Below, in pieces: positions 49,560-58,787 of a stretch of DNA of 64,000 nucleotides. The notes beneath the pieces were generated by a model. The model made no database searches. It was not told the origin of the DNA and saw only the letters and a list, made by a program, of their open reading frames with translations. Positions within the stretch are counted from its first letter, which is position 1. The number at the start of each line of letters is the position of its first letter. Both the position numbers and the translations under genes were made by a program. Location: contig NZ_RJAD01000001.1 of the NCBI RefSeq assembly GCF_003999995.1, forward strand, positions 930,001 through 994,000, given 5' to 3'. The DNA comes from Microbacterium sulfonylureivorans (GTDB lineage Bacteria; Actinomycetota; Actinomycetes; Actinomycetales; Microbacteriaceae).

Positions 49560-50894
49560 CTACTCCGCAACCGGGATCGACTGCGCCTTGAGGGTGGCGA
49601 TGGTCGACTCCTGCGCGGCCTCGAGGGCCTCGATCAGCGTGCCCTGACCGGTGACGGCCTTCTGGAAGCCGTCCGAGACGTCCGCGTAGGTCTGCGTCAT
49701 GGTCGGGCCCCACACGAAGTCGGGGTTGACCTGGCCGGCGGCCTCGGCGAACACGTCGTAGATCTTCTGGCCGCCGTAGAACTCGACGCCCTCCTGCAGC
49801 GACGGCAGGTCGAGACCGGCGGTCGTCGCGGGGTAGATGTTCGCCGACTCGTTGAGCGCGGTCAGCGCCTCGTCGGAGGTGTTCAGCCACAGCGCGAACT
49901 TGGTCGCCTCGTACAGGTGCTCCGTGCCCTTGAACACGGCGATGGACGAGCCGCCCCAGTTGCCGGAGCTGGCATCGCCGGCCGCCCACTGCGGGGACGG
50001 TGCGACGGACCAGTTGCCGGCGGTGTCGGGCGCGCCCGACGAGATCGAGTTGGCGCCCCACACGGCGGAGTTCCAGGTCCAGACCTCACCCGAGTTGTAG
50101 GCGTTGTTCCATTCCTCGGTCCATGCCGGGTAGGTGGCGACGAGGTCCTCGTCGAGGAGCTCCTGCCAGTACTCGGCGACCGTGGTCGACTGCTCGCCGG
50201 TCAGGTCGACGGTCCACTCGTCGCCGTCGTTGGTGAACCAGTCGCCGTTGCCCTGCCACACGAAGCCCGCGAACTGGTTGATGTCGGCGGTGGAGAAGTT
50301 GGTGATGTACCCGCCGGCCTCGCGCACCTTGACGGCGGCCGCCTTGTACTCCTCCCACGTCGTGGGGACGTCGATGCCGTTCTGCTCGAACAGGTCGGAA
50401 CGGTAGAAGAGCGCCATCGGACCCGAGTCCTGCGGCACGCCGTAGACGCCGTCCTCGGTGCCCAGGGTGACCTGGCCCCAGGTCCACGGGATGAACTCGT
50501 CCTCGGCGGCGACGACGTCCTCGCACGCGGCGAGGTTCTCGAGGCCGTCCTGCACGCGGAAGCTCGACAGCGCGTCGTACTCGATCTGGCCGAGGTCGGG
50601 CGCGTTGCCGGCCTCGAGCTGGCTGAAGAAGCTCTTGTAGGTTCCGCCGTTGCCGTTCGGCCCGGTCTGGACCTCGACCTGGATGTCGGGGTTCTCCTCG
50701 TTCCACATGGCGACGACGTCCTCGATGCCCGGGATCCACGACGTGAACTCGAGCGTGACGTCTCCGTCGGACGGGGCGCAGGCTGCGGCATCCGCGCCGC
50801 CGTCGGTGCTTCCGCCGCCGCCGGCGCATCCGGCGAGCGCGAGCGCGCTGAGCAGTGCGACGCCTGTGACGACTGCCCTCTTGGTGTGCTGCAT
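49560..50894 (-). CDS. Sugar ABC transporter substrate-binding lipoprotein
   Basis: 444 aa; AAGGAAG lies 4 nt before the ATG. A signal peptide with lipobox LAGC is followed by the mature family 1 binding protein (VTLEFTSWIPGIEDVVAMWN, GNAPDLGQIEYDAL, YGVPQDSGPMALFYRSDLFE, VPTTWEEYKAAA). The flanking GH42 and GH36 genes suggest galactose-containing oligosaccharides as ligands. Confidence 0.94.
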   Translation of the reverse strand: MQHTKRAVVTGVALLSALALAGCAGGGGSTDGGADAAACAPSDGDVTLEFTSWIPGIEDVVAMWNEENPDIQVEVQTGPNGNGGTYKSFFSQLEAGNAPDLGQIEYDALSSFRVQDGLENLAACEDVVAAEDEFIPWTWGQVTLGTEDGVYGVPQDSGPMALFYRSDLFEQNGIDVPTTWEEYKAAAVKVREAGGYITNFSTADINQFAGFVWQGNGDWFTNDGDEWTVDLTGEQSTTVAEYWQELLDEDLVATYPAWTEEWNNAYNSGEVWTWNSAVWGANSISSGAPDTAGNWSVAPSPQWAAGDASSGNWGGSSIAVFKGTEHLYEATKFALWLNTSDEALTALNESANIYPATTAGLDLPSLQEGVEFYGGQKIYDVFAEAAGQVNPDFVWGPTMTQTYADVSDGFQKAVTGQGTLIEALEAAQESTIATLKAQSIPVAE

Positions 50895-50966
50895 GATCTT
50901 CCTTACTGATCGGGTGATGCGGGATTTACAGGGATGCCGCCGGGCAGGAGACCCGTCGGCGGGAGC

Positions 50967-51866
50967 TCACTTCACGGACCCGGTGCCGAGGCCGTTGCGC
51001 CAGAAGCGCTGAAGCAAGAGGAAGGCGACGATGAGCGGCACGATCGAGAGGAACGAGCCGACGAGGACGTAGGTGCGCAGCTCGGGGATCTGGTTGAGCT
51101 GCGTGTTCCACGAGTAGAGACCGAAGGTGACGGGGAACAGCTCCTGGCTGCGCAGCATGATGAGCGGCAGGAAGAAGTTGTTCCAGATCGACACGAACTG
51201 GAAGAGGAACACGGTGACCAGTGCGGGGGTCATCAGCCGCATCGAGATCGTGAAGAACGTGCGCACCTCGCCCGCGCCGTCGATGCGGCCGGCCTCGATG
51301 AGCTCGTCGGGCACGCTCGCCGTCGCGTAGATGCGGCTGAGGTACACGCCGAACGGGCTGACGATGCTCGGCAGGAGAACCGCCCAGAACGTGTTCGTCA
51401 GGTTCACCTGGCTGAACAGCAGGAACAGCGGCAGCGCGAGCGCGGTGGCGGGTACGAGCACGCCGCCGAGCACGACGTTGAAGAAGACCTCGCGCCCGCG
51501 GAACCGGTACTTCGCCAGGGCGTAGCCGCACATGCCCGCCACGACCGTCGCCAGCAGGGCGCCGATGCCGGCGTAGCCCAGGCTGTTCACGAGCCAGCGC
51601 AGGTAGATGCCGTCGTTGTACGCGAACAGGTCGCCGACGTTCGCGAAGAAGTTCCAGTCCGAGAACCACAGCGCGTTCGTGGTGAGGAGGTCGCCGCGGT
51701 CCTTCGTGGAGGCGATGAACAGCCACCAGATCGGGACGAGGAAGTAGAGCGTGAACACGCCCATGACGACCAGGGCTGCGCCGCGCGACAGGATGCTCTC
51801 GCGAGGGCCCCGCGACGGCTTCAGGTCGTCGGCCAGTGCACCGTCGGTGCGGGTGAGCAGACTCAT
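50967..51866 (-). CDS. Sugar ABC transporter permease (GanQ/MalG type)
   Basis: 299 aa from ATG 51866, overlapping the stop of the upstream permease by 4 nt. Six membrane helices are present with the EAA loop ELIEAGRIDGAGEVRTFFTI (about 195-215). It forms the import channel with the next permease. The ATPase subunit is absent from the operon. Confidence 0.93.
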   Translation of the reverse strand: MSLLTRTDGALADDLKPSRGPRESILSRGAALVVMGVFTLYFLVPIWWLFIASTKDRGDLLTTNALWFSDWNFFANVGDLFAYNDGIYLRWLVNSLGYAGIGALLATVVAGMCGYALAKYRFRGREVFFNVVLGGVLVPATALALPLFLLFSQVNLTNTFWAVLLPSIVSPFGVYLSRIYATASVPDELIEAGRIDGAGEVRTFFTISMRLMTPALVTVFLFQFVSIWNNFFLPLIMLRSQELFPVTFGLYSWNTQLNQIPELRTYVLVGSFLSIVPLIVAFLLLQRFWRNGLGTGSVK

Positions 51867-52795
51867 CGCTCGGCCTTCCGCTGGGTGATCTTCAAGAACG
51901 TGAACGACAGCACGAAGGTCGCGAGCGCCAGCACGACCGAGAAGGCCGCAGCCAGGTGCGTGTTGGGGATCGAGCTCGTCGCGTAGATCGTCATGTTCGG
52001 GGTGTACGTGCTCGACACGGCCGCGCTGAACGAGCGGAACACCTGCGGCTCGGCGAGGAGCTGGAGGGTGCCGATGATCGAGAACACCGCGGTGAGGATG
52101 AGCGCCGGGGCGACCATCGGGATCTTGATCGACCACGCGATGCGCACCTGGCCGGCGCCGTCGAGGCGCGCGGCCTCGTACACCTCGGACGGGATCGCGA
52201 GGAGCGCCGAATAGATGATCAGCATGTTGTAGCCGACGAACACCCAGGTCACGACGTTCGCGATCGACCACAGCACGAGCTCGGGCGAGAGGAAGTCGAT
52301 GGTCTGGGTCACGTCGGTGAACGGCGAGAGGTTGGGCGAGTAGAGGAAGCCCCACATGATCGCCGCGATCACGCCCGGCACCGCGTACGGGGCGAAGAAT
52401 GCGAGACGGAAGAACTTCTTGCCCTTGAGCACCGGCGAGTCGAGGAGCAGTGCGAACAGCAGCGCGAGCCCGAGCATGATCGGCACCTGCACGACGCCGA
52501 ACAGCAGCACCCGGCCCACCGACTCCCAGAACGGGGCGTTCTGGAACACGAGCGCGTACTGCGCCGGGCCGCCGAACACCTCCTCCGGTGCGCCGTACGT
52601 GCCGTCGCGCTGGACGACCAGCAGCGACTGCCACACGGCGTAGCCGATGGGGATCAGGTAGAAGAGCAGGAACAGCACTCCGAACGGACCCGCGAAGATC
52701 GCGATCGCGCCCTTGTGCGGTGTGTGACGCCGAGCGGGCTTCGCCGGGCGTCCGGCCCGGCCCCCTCGCGTCACGAGGACCTCTGTGGCGGTCAT
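51863..52795 (-). CDS. Sugar ABC transporter permease (GanP/MalF type)
   Basis: 310 aa from ATG 52795, overlapping the GH42 stop by 4 nt (ATGA). A basic N-terminus precedes six membrane helices, and the EAA loop is EVYEAARLDGAGQVRIAWSI (about 205-225). It is coupled to GH42 upstream and the second permease downstream. Confidence 0.93.
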   Translation of the reverse strand: MTATEVLVTRGGRAGRPAKPARRHTPHKGAIAIFAGPFGVLFLLFYLIPIGYAVWQSLLVVQRDGTYGAPEEVFGGPAQYALVFQNAPFWESVGRVLLFGVVQVPIMLGLALLFALLLDSPVLKGKKFFRLAFFAPYAVPGVIAAIMWGFLYSPNLSPFTDVTQTIDFLSPELVLWSIANVVTWVFVGYNMLIIYSALLAIPSEVYEAARLDGAGQVRIAWSIKIPMVAPALILTAVFSIIGTLQLLAEPQVFRSFSAAVSSTYTPNMTIYATSSIPNTHLAAAFSVVLALATFVLSFTFLKITQRKAER

Positions 52796-54807
52796 GCGGC
52801 CGCCTCCTCTCTGATGATGCGCACGGCGCCCCCGGGGACATCGACGTCCCCGGCGACCGGCATCCCGGTGATGAGCTCGAATCCGGATGCCTCGGCCACC
52901 GCGGCGGCGTCGCCGTGGTTCACGACGAACAGGTACGAGGCATCCGCTCCCCGTCGGCGCACGATCTCGAGGGCGCCGTCGCCGCCGCGCACCGCCGCCG
53001 GGGGCCGGACGCCCGCTTCCGCGGCGACGCGGCCGAGCAGCGCGCGCAAGGCGTCCGCCTCGAGCAGCGTCGCGACATACCAGGCCGTTCCCCGGCCCCA
53101 CGCGTTGCGGGTGATCGCCGGGCTGCCTGCCGAGGGTCCGTCGACGAAGGATGCCTCGGCGACGGCGGTGGTGACGTGCGACCGCTCCGACCACAGGGTC
53201 GAGGTCGCGCCGTCGCTGAGGCGGAGCGTCTCGCCGGCGGCGACCGGCGCGAACTCCTCGACGCGGACGCCGAGGGCGTCGCGCAGGGGCCCGGTGTAGC
53301 CCCCCGTCCACACGCGGTCGTCCTGGTCGACGATGCCGCTGTAGAACGTGACGACCGCGGAGCCGCCTGCGGCGATCCAGTCGGTGAGGACGGTCGCCTC
53401 GGACTGGCGGATCAGGTGGAGGCCCGGGACGACGACCAGCGAGTAGACGGAGAGGTCTGCGCCGGGGGCGACGACGTCGACGGTCAGGCCGAGCGCGTGC
53501 AGCGCCCCGTACGCCGCATGCACCTGATCGAGGTAGCCGAGCGACTGGCTCGGTCGCGACTCGGTCTGAGTCGCCCACCACGACTCCCACGAGAAGACCA
53601 GGGCGACCTGGGCCTCGACGCGGCTGCCCGCGAGTTCGCCGATGCGTCCGATGATGCCGCCGAGCTCGACGACCTCGCGCCAGACGGCGGAGTCGGTGCC
53701 CGCGTGCGGAAGCATTGCGGAGTGGAACTTCTCGCTGCCCTGCACCGAGGCGCGCCACTGGAAGAAGCACACGCCGTCGGCGCCGCGCGCGACGTGCGTC
53801 AGCGAGTTGCGGATGATCTCGCCCGGCGTCTTCGGCTTGTTGAGCGGCTGCCAGTTGACCGCGCCGGTGGAGTGCTCCATGAGGATCCAGGGCGCTCCGC
53901 CCCCGAGGCCTCGCGAGAGATCGGCCGCGAAGGCGAGCTCGGCGTTCGGGTCGGCCAGGCGGTGGTCGAGGTAGTGGTCGTTCGCGACGATGTCCATGTC
54001 GCCCGCCCACGACCAGTAGTCGAGGTTCTCGATGTGCGCCGTGACCATGAAGTTCGTCGTGATCGGCACCGTGCTGAGCGGGCGGATCGCGTCGGCCTCG
54101 GCGCGGTAGTACGCGAGCAGCTCATCCGAGCTGAAGCGGTGGAAGTCGAGCATCTGACCGGGGTTGCGCGTCGAGATCGTCGCGCGGGGCGGGAGGATCT
54201 CGTCCCACTCGCCGTAGGTCTGGCTCCAGAACGCCGTCCCCCACGCGGCGTTGAGCGCGTCGAGCGTCACATACCGGGCCTCGAGCCAGCGGCGGAAGGC
54301 GGCGGCGCTCTCGTCGCAGTGGCAGAGGGCGTTGTGACAGCCGAGCTCGTTCGAGACGTGCCAGAGCGCGACGGCCGGGTGGTCGCCGTACCGGCCGGCG
54401 ACGGCCTCGACGAGCCGGAGCGCCGCGGCGCGGAACACGGGCGAGCTCGGGCACCATGCCTGACGACCGCCGGGGAAGCGGCGCGTGCCGTCTTCGGCCA
54501 TGGGGAGGATCTCGGGATGCCTCCGCGCCAGCCACGCCGGCGGCGAGGCGGTGCCCGTGCCGAGGTTGACACGGATCCCGGCGGCGTGCAGCCGGCCGAT
54601 GATGTCGTCGAGGGCCCGGAAGTCGTACTCGCCCTCGCGCGGCTCGATGTGGGACCACCCGAAGATGTTGACCGCCACGAGGTCGACGCCGGCCTCGCCC
54701 ATGAGGCGGATGTCCTCGTCCCACACGTCGGTGGTCCACTGTTCGGGGTTGTAGTCGCAACCGAACGCGATGCCGTCGTGCTCGAAGGGGCGGGCAGGGG
54801 CCGTCAT
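52792..54807 (-). CDS. Beta-galactosidase, GH42
   Basis: 671 aa from ATG 54807 with GAGGAG 5 nt upstream; the frame extends to 54834 into the operator. The N-terminal barrel (GCDYNPEQWTTDVWDEDIRL, GTGTASPPAWLARRHPEILP) has acid/base Glu154 in HVSNELG and nucleophile Glu311 in ILMEHSTGAVNWQ. A zinc-type Cys cluster lies at Cys119 and CHNALCHC (157-164). The trimerisation and C-terminal domains follow. It hydrolyses beta-galactosides in the cytoplasm and is the first gene of the galactoside operon. Confidence 0.95.
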   Translation of the reverse strand: MTAPARPFEHDGIAFGCDYNPEQWTTDVWDEDIRLMGEAGVDLVAVNIFGWSHIEPREGEYDFRALDDIIGRLHAAGIRVNLGTGTASPPAWLARRHPEILPMAEDGTRRFPGGRQAWCPSSPVFRAAALRLVEAVAGRYGDHPAVALWHVSNELGCHNALCHCDESAAAFRRWLEARYVTLDALNAAWGTAFWSQTYGEWDEILPPRATISTRNPGQMLDFHRFSSDELLAYYRAEADAIRPLSTVPITTNFMVTAHIENLDYWSWAGDMDIVANDHYLDHRLADPNAELAFAADLSRGLGGGAPWILMEHSTGAVNWQPLNKPKTPGEIIRNSLTHVARGADGVCFFQWRASVQGSEKFHSAMLPHAGTDSAVWREVVELGGIIGRIGELAGSRVEAQVALVFSWESWWATQTESRPSQSLGYLDQVHAAYGALHALGLTVDVVAPGADLSVYSLVVVPGLHLIRQSEATVLTDWIAAGGSAVVTFYSGIVDQDDRVWTGGYTGPLRDALGVRVEEFAPVAAGETLRLSDGATSTLWSERSHVTTAVAEASFVDGPSAGSPAITRNAWGRGTAWYVATLLEADALRALLGRVAAEAGVRPPAAVRGGDGALEIVRRRGADASYLFVVNHGDAAAVAEASGFELITGMPVAGDVDVPGGAVRIIREEAAA

Positions 54808-54819
54808 GTTCTCCTCAGA

Positions 54820-54837
54820 TCTGTGAACGTGCACAGA
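54820..54837. promoter_or_regulatory. LacI-type operator 1, GH42 side
   Basis: TCTGTGAACGTGCACAGA is a near-perfect palindrome (core TGTGnnCGTGCACA), 13 nt upstream of the GH42 start. It is identical to the copy at 54865-54882 except for one base. Confidence 0.75.
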
Positions 54838-54864
54838 TCTGAGCGTGAGTACTCGGCGCTGAGT

Positions 54865-54882
54865 TCTGTGAACGTGTACAGA
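54865..54882. promoter_or_regulatory. LacI-type operator 2, GH42 side
   Basis: TCTGTGAACGTGTACAGA is the second copy, with its centre 45 bp from the first. Two spaced copies would suit a repressor tetramer or dimers blocking one promoter. Confidence 0.75.
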
Positions 54883-54924
54883 CTAAGCACGCCCTTTCTG
54901 CCTGTCAATATCTTGTGTCCCGAT

Positions 54925-54938
54925 TGTGCTCGTGCACA
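54925..54938. promoter_or_regulatory. LacI-type operator 3, regulator side
   Basis: TGTGCTCGTGCACA is the third copy of the TGTGnnCGTGCACA core. It directly abuts a possible -10 box TACGAT (54939-54944) of the divergent LacI gene, so it would give autorepression. Confidence 0.7.
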
Positions 54939-54950
54939 TACGATGGCCTC

Positions 54951-55970
54951 GTGGAGACCAACGGACGTCGACGTCGCGCAACCGTCAAGGACGTGGCCAC
55001 TGAGGCCGGTGTCTCGCGCGGCACGGTGAGCCGGGTGCTGAACGGGCAGCCGTACGTGTCGGACGAAGCCAGAGCCGCGATCGACGCGGCGATCGAGAAG
55101 GTCGGATTCATCCCGAACCGCGCCGCCCGCAGCCTCGTCATGCAGAACTCGCAGGCCATCGGGCTCATCGTCCACGAGCCCCACTCGCTGTTCGTCGAAG
55201 ACCCGAACATCGGCTCGATCCTGCTCGGCGCGAACGCCGCGCTCTCGGAGGCCGACTACCAGCTGTCGTTCCTGATCGCCGACACCTCCCGCGACATCGA
55301 CCGCCTCGCCCGCTACCTGAGCGGCGGCCTCATCGACGGCGTCATCATCGTCTCCGCCCGCGTCGGCGATCCGATCACCCGCGCCGTCGCGAACCTCGAC
55401 CTCCCCGCCGCATTCGTGGGCCACCCGCGCGACATCGGCGACGCCGCCTACGTCGCGATCGACAATCGCGGTGCGGCGCGCGAGATCACGGCGCGTCTCG
55501 CCGACACCGGCCGGAAGCGCATCGGCATGATCGCGTCCGCGCTCGACCGCGACTCCGGCTCCGACCGCCTGGCCGGCTTCGTCGACGCCCTCGGCAACCG
55601 GTTCGACCCTCAGCTCGTCGAGCGGGTCCCGCTGTACTCGTACTCCGACGGCCAGGCCGGCATGCGCGCCCTCCTCGACCGGGCTCCCGACATCGACGGC
55701 GTCTTCGCCTCGAGCGATGCGGTGGCCGCGGGTGCGATGGACGTGCTGCAGGCGGCGGGACGCGTCATCCCCCGCGACGTCGGAATCGTCGGCTTCGACG
55801 ACAGCTCCTGGGCGCTGCGCTGCGACCCGCCGCTGTCTACGGTGCACCAGCCCGCCACCGAACTCGGCCGCGCCGCCGCGGAATCGGTGCTGCGCCAGCT
55901 GCGGGGCGAGGACCCCGACTCGAGCGGGCGCGTCCTCGAGTGCCCCGTCGTCTGGCGCGCCTCGGCCTGA
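54951..55970 (+). CDS. LacI-family regulator of the galactoside operon
   Basis: 339 aa from GTG 54951. An upstream in-frame start at 54915 would place the operator inside the coding region. TACGAT ends 6 nt before the GTG and no Shine-Dalgarno is visible, so the transcript may be leaderless. The helix-turn-helix is VKDVATEAGVSRGTVSRVLN; the sensor domain has AIGLIVHEPHSLFVEDPNIG and VGIVGFDDSSWALRCDPPLS. Three matching operators lie between it and GH42. It is a GanR-like repressor released by a galactoside (inference). Confidence 0.94.
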   Translation: METNGRRRRATVKDVATEAGVSRGTVSRVLNGQPYVSDEARAAIDAAIEKVGFIPNRAARSLVMQNSQAIGLIVHEPHSLFVEDPNIGSILLGANAALSEADYQLSFLIADTSRDIDRLARYLSGGLIDGVIIVSARVGDPITRAVANLDLPAAFVGHPRDIGDAAYVAIDNRGAAREITARLADTGRKRIGMIASALDRDSGSDRLAGFVDALGNRFDPQLVERVPLYSYSDGQAGMRALLDRAPDIDGVFASSDAVAAGAMDVLQAAGRVIPRDVGIVGFDDSSWALRCDPPLSTVHQPATELGRAAAESVLRQLRGEDPDSSGRVLECPVVWRASA

Positions 55971-56007
55971 CCCCGCCCTATTCGGCGGGCCCGCCGGGGC
56001 GCGGCGC

Positions 56008-56101
56008 GCACAACTCCTCCAAACCGACGGGCCGGTCCACCGCGCTGCGCGGAATTGCGCGGGCCCAGCTCGCGACGTCGCTCGTCCTGGAGGAGTTGTG
56101 C
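56008..56101. repeat. Intergenic inverted-repeat element E6
   Basis: GCACAACTCCTCCA (56008-56021) pairs perfectly with TGGAGGAGTTGTGC (56088-56101) across a 66-nt insert. It lies between the LacI gene and the LLM oxidoreductase gene, both on the plus strand. Confidence 0.65.
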
Positions 56102-56172
56102 ACGACGGCCCACGCGCAGGCGGCGAGGTTCCGAAGGAATACGACCCGCACGGCGGGCGGTTGTGCCTCACG

Positions 56173-57243
56173 ATGAGCTCCGCACCCGCACCCGCACCCG
56201 CCCTGTCCGTCCTCGACCTCGTGCCGGTGCGCGCGGGGCAGACGAGCGCCCAGGCGGTGGCGGCATCCCTCGCCCTCGTCGCCCTCGCCGACGAGCTCGG
56301 GTTCCGCCGGTACTGGTTCGCCGAGCACCACAACATGCCCGCGGTCGCCTCGACCACGCCGCCGGTGCTCGCCGCGGCGGCCGCCGCGCGCACCGCGCGC
56401 ATCCGACTCGGGTCGGGCGGCGTCATGCTTCCCAACCACTCCCCGCTCGTCGTGGCCGAGCAGTTCGCCGCTCTCGAAGCCCTCGCTCCGGGCCGCATCG
56501 ACCTCGGACTCGGCCGTGCCCCGGGCTCCGACCCGGTGATCACGCAGCTGCTGCGTCAGAGCGGGACCACGAGCGACGTCGAGCGCTTCCCCGACCACGT
56601 GCGCGACATCGTGTCGCTGGTGTCCCCCGACGGGGCGAGCGTGCGCTTCACCTCCGGCGGCACGTACGACGTGCACGCCACTCCGGCGGCGACGAGCGTG
56701 CCCGAGGTGTGGCTGCTCGGTTCGAGCGACTACTCCGCCCAGCTCGCGGCGGCCGTGGGACTCCCGTACGTCTTCGCGAACCACTTCTCGGGACAGGGTC
56801 TCGAGCGGGCGCTCGACCTCTACCGCACGGCATACCAGCCGAGCGAGGCGCACCCCGAGCCGCGGACGTTCCTCACCGCGAACGTGCTGGCCGCGCCCAC
56901 GGCCGACGAGGCCGAGGCGCGCGCGCTCCCCAACCTGCGGATGACCGCGCGTCTGCGCACCAACATGCCGCTCGTGGCGCTCGAGACCGTCGAGCAGGCG
57001 GTCGCCGGAGCCGCCGACTTCGACGGACTCGGCACGTCGTTCATGGACTCGGCGCGTGCGAACTGGTTCGTCGGCACGCCCGGCGCCGTCGCCGCCGGCC
57101 TCACGGCGTTCGCGACGAAGCACGGCGTGGGCGAGATCATGATCTCGCCCATCGCCGGCTCGTACGAGGGTGAGCCGATGGATGCCTCACCCGGTCGCGC
57201 GCAGACGCTCGAGCTGCTCGCCGCCGAACTCGGCCTCGCCTGA
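56173..57243 (+). CDS. LLM-class flavin-dependent oxidoreductase
   Basis: 356 aa from ATG 56173; the open frame upstream to 55717 overlaps lacI and is rejected. A luciferase-like barrel is seen: SVLDLVPVRAGQTSAQAVAA, FRRYWFAEHHNMPAVASTTP, RIRLGSGGVMLPNHSPLVVA, and GRIDLGLGRAPGSDP, all typical of the MsnO8-like group of bacterial luciferase relatives. It uses reduced FMN or F420; the substrate is unknown. It is convergent with the next gene, 27 nt away. Confidence 0.92.
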   Translation: MSSAPAPAPALSVLDLVPVRAGQTSAQAVAASLALVALADELGFRRYWFAEHHNMPAVASTTPPVLAAAAAARTARIRLGSGGVMLPNHSPLVVAEQFAALEALAPGRIDLGLGRAPGSDPVITQLLRQSGTTSDVERFPDHVRDIVSLVSPDGASVRFTSGGTYDVHATPAATSVPEVWLLGSSDYSAQLAAAVGLPYVFANHFSGQGLERALDLYRTAYQPSEAHPEPRTFLTANVLAAPTADEAEARALPNLRMTARLRTNMPLVALETVEQAVAGAADFDGLGTSFMDSARANWFVGTPGAVAAGLTAFATKHGVGEIMISPIAGSYEGEPMDASPGRAQTLELLAAELGLA

Positions 57244-57270
57244 CCGGCGAGGAGATCGGCAGCCCTCGCC

Positions 57271-57720
57271 CTACCAGGCGATGAGCTTGTGCGGGGTGAC
57301 CACGATCAGGGCCGAGTATCGCTCGGCCATCGTCTCGGTCGTCAGGTTCAGCCGCTGCAGCCAGGCGTCGTACTTCGCGGTGTACGCGTCGCCGATCCGC
57401 TCCACCCACGCCGACGACGGCTCCGGCGAGATCTCCGCCGTCCCGCGGAGCACCGACAGCTGCTCGCCGTCGTGGCCCGCCTCGAGGTGGAGGAGCACAC
57501 GGTCGTTCGCGCGGACGTTGCGGACCTTCGCGGTCGCGGGCTCGCTCATGATGAGGGCGCGGCCGTCGTGCCACAGGAACCAGATCGGCACCGCGTGCGG
57601 GAACCCGTCGCGTCCGATCGTGCCGAACCACGCGACCTGCTCGCTCTCGAGGCGCGCAAGGGTGCGCGCGTGGACCTCGTTCGCCGCGTCGAACTCGAAC
57701 GCGCCTGCCGCGCCGCTCAC
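57271..57720 (-). CDS. Pyridoxamine 5'-phosphate oxidase-like flavoprotein
   Basis: 149 aa from GTG 57720, overlapping the pheA stop by 3 nt (GTGA). A split-barrel flavin-binding fold is indicated by [51 protein letters not shown] and [10 protein letters not shown]. Members of this group use FMN, F420 or haem; here the cofactor is not certain. It is coupled to pheA but no shared pathway is clear. Confidence 0.88.
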   Translation of the reverse strand: MSGAAGAFEFDAANEVHARTLARLESEQVAWFGTIGRDGFPHAVPIWFLWHDGRALIMSEPATAKVRNVRANDRVLLHLEAGHDGEQLSVLRGTAEISPEPSSAWVERIGDAYTAKYDAWLQRLNLTTETMAERYSALIVVTPHKLIAW

Positions 57721-58676
57721 GCCTCCTCCGGCTCGCCGCTGAGGAGACCCCGCAGCCAGTCGCGGGCCTCGACGAACACGTCGTCGGAATAGCGATCGGG
57801 GTAGTGCACCACGGCGCGGTCGGCGCGCGGGTACGAGCCGAGGAAGACGACCTTCGGGCTGAAGCGGCGGAGGCCGAGCAGGGCATCGGCCATCCGCTCG
57901 TCCTCGATGTGTCCGTCGGCGTCGATGACGAACCGGTACCGGCCGAGCGCGTCGCCGATCGGCCTCGACGCGAGAAGCGAGAGGTTGATGCCACGGGTCG
58001 CGAACTGCTCGAGCATCTCGAGCAGCGCACCGGGGTGGTCGTCGGGCAGCTCTGCGATGAGCGAGGTCTTGTCGGCGCCGGTGGGCGGCGGTGGGGCCAC
58101 GGTCCTGCTGACCAGCACGAAACGTGTGACGGCGTTCGGGTTGTCGCCGATCGCGGATGCCAGCAGCTCGAGCTCGTGATGCTCGAGGATCCCCGGCGGT
58201 GCGATCGCGGCATCCGCATCGCTCGACCCGTCGATGAGGCTCATCGCGCTGGCGACGTTGCTCGCCGCAGGGATGTGGGCGTGGGCCGGGAGCGTGCGGG
58301 AGAGCCACTGCAGGCACTGCGCGTACGCGACGGGGTGCGCGGCGACGAGCGACACGTCGTCGAGCGTCGCCCCGGGCCGTCCGACGAGCACGAACTCGAC
58401 CGGCACGAGGTACTCGCCCACGATGCGGAGCCCGGGGACCGTGGCCAAGGCATCCTGCGCCGTCGACACGCCGCCGTCGACCGAGTTCTCGATCGCGATC
58501 ATCGCCGCGTCCGAGCGCCCCTCGGTCACGTCGGCGAGCGCTTCGCCGACGTTTCGGACCGGCCGCCACTCCTGCGCGCGGGCCTCGGGGACCTGGGCGA
58601 GAGCCGCCTCGGTGAACGTCCCCGCCGGCCCGAGATAGCTGTACGTGCGTCGGGTCGGAGCGTCGTCGGGGGTCAC
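57717..58676 (-). CDS. pheA: Prephenate dehydratase
   Basis: 319 aa from GTG 58676; ATG 58700 would add 8 residues, and neither has a strong ribosome-binding site. The periplasmic-binding-like catalytic domain starts at [14 protein letters not shown] and includes IENSVDGGV and the catalytic Thr in NAVTRFVLV. The C-terminal ACT domain ([20 protein letters not shown], then [10 protein letters not shown]) binds Phe for feedback control. It converts prephenate to phenylpyruvate in phenylalanine synthesis. Confidence 0.95.
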   Translation of the reverse strand: MTPDDAPTRRTYSYLGPAGTFTEAALAQVPEARAQEWRPVRNVGEALADVTEGRSDAAMIAIENSVDGGVSTAQDALATVPGLRIVGEYLVPVEFVLVGRPGATLDDVSLVAAHPVAYAQCLQWLSRTLPAHAHIPAASNVASAMSLIDGSSDADAAIAPPGILEHHELELLASAIGDNPNAVTRFVLVSRTVAPPPPTGADKTSLIAELPDDHPGALLEMLEQFATRGINLSLLASRPIGDALGRYRFVIDADGHIEDERMADALLGLRRFSPKVVFLGSYPRADRAVVHYPDRYSDDVFVEARDWLRGLLSGEPEEA

Positions 58677-58787
58677 GGGTGCCAGCCTATCCGCGGTCAT
58701 GACGAGCGGACCGGCCGATCGTCCGTTCATGACGTTCGCACAGGTCGAAACGATGCGCCCCACCGCGGAGACGGGCAGACTGGACCC

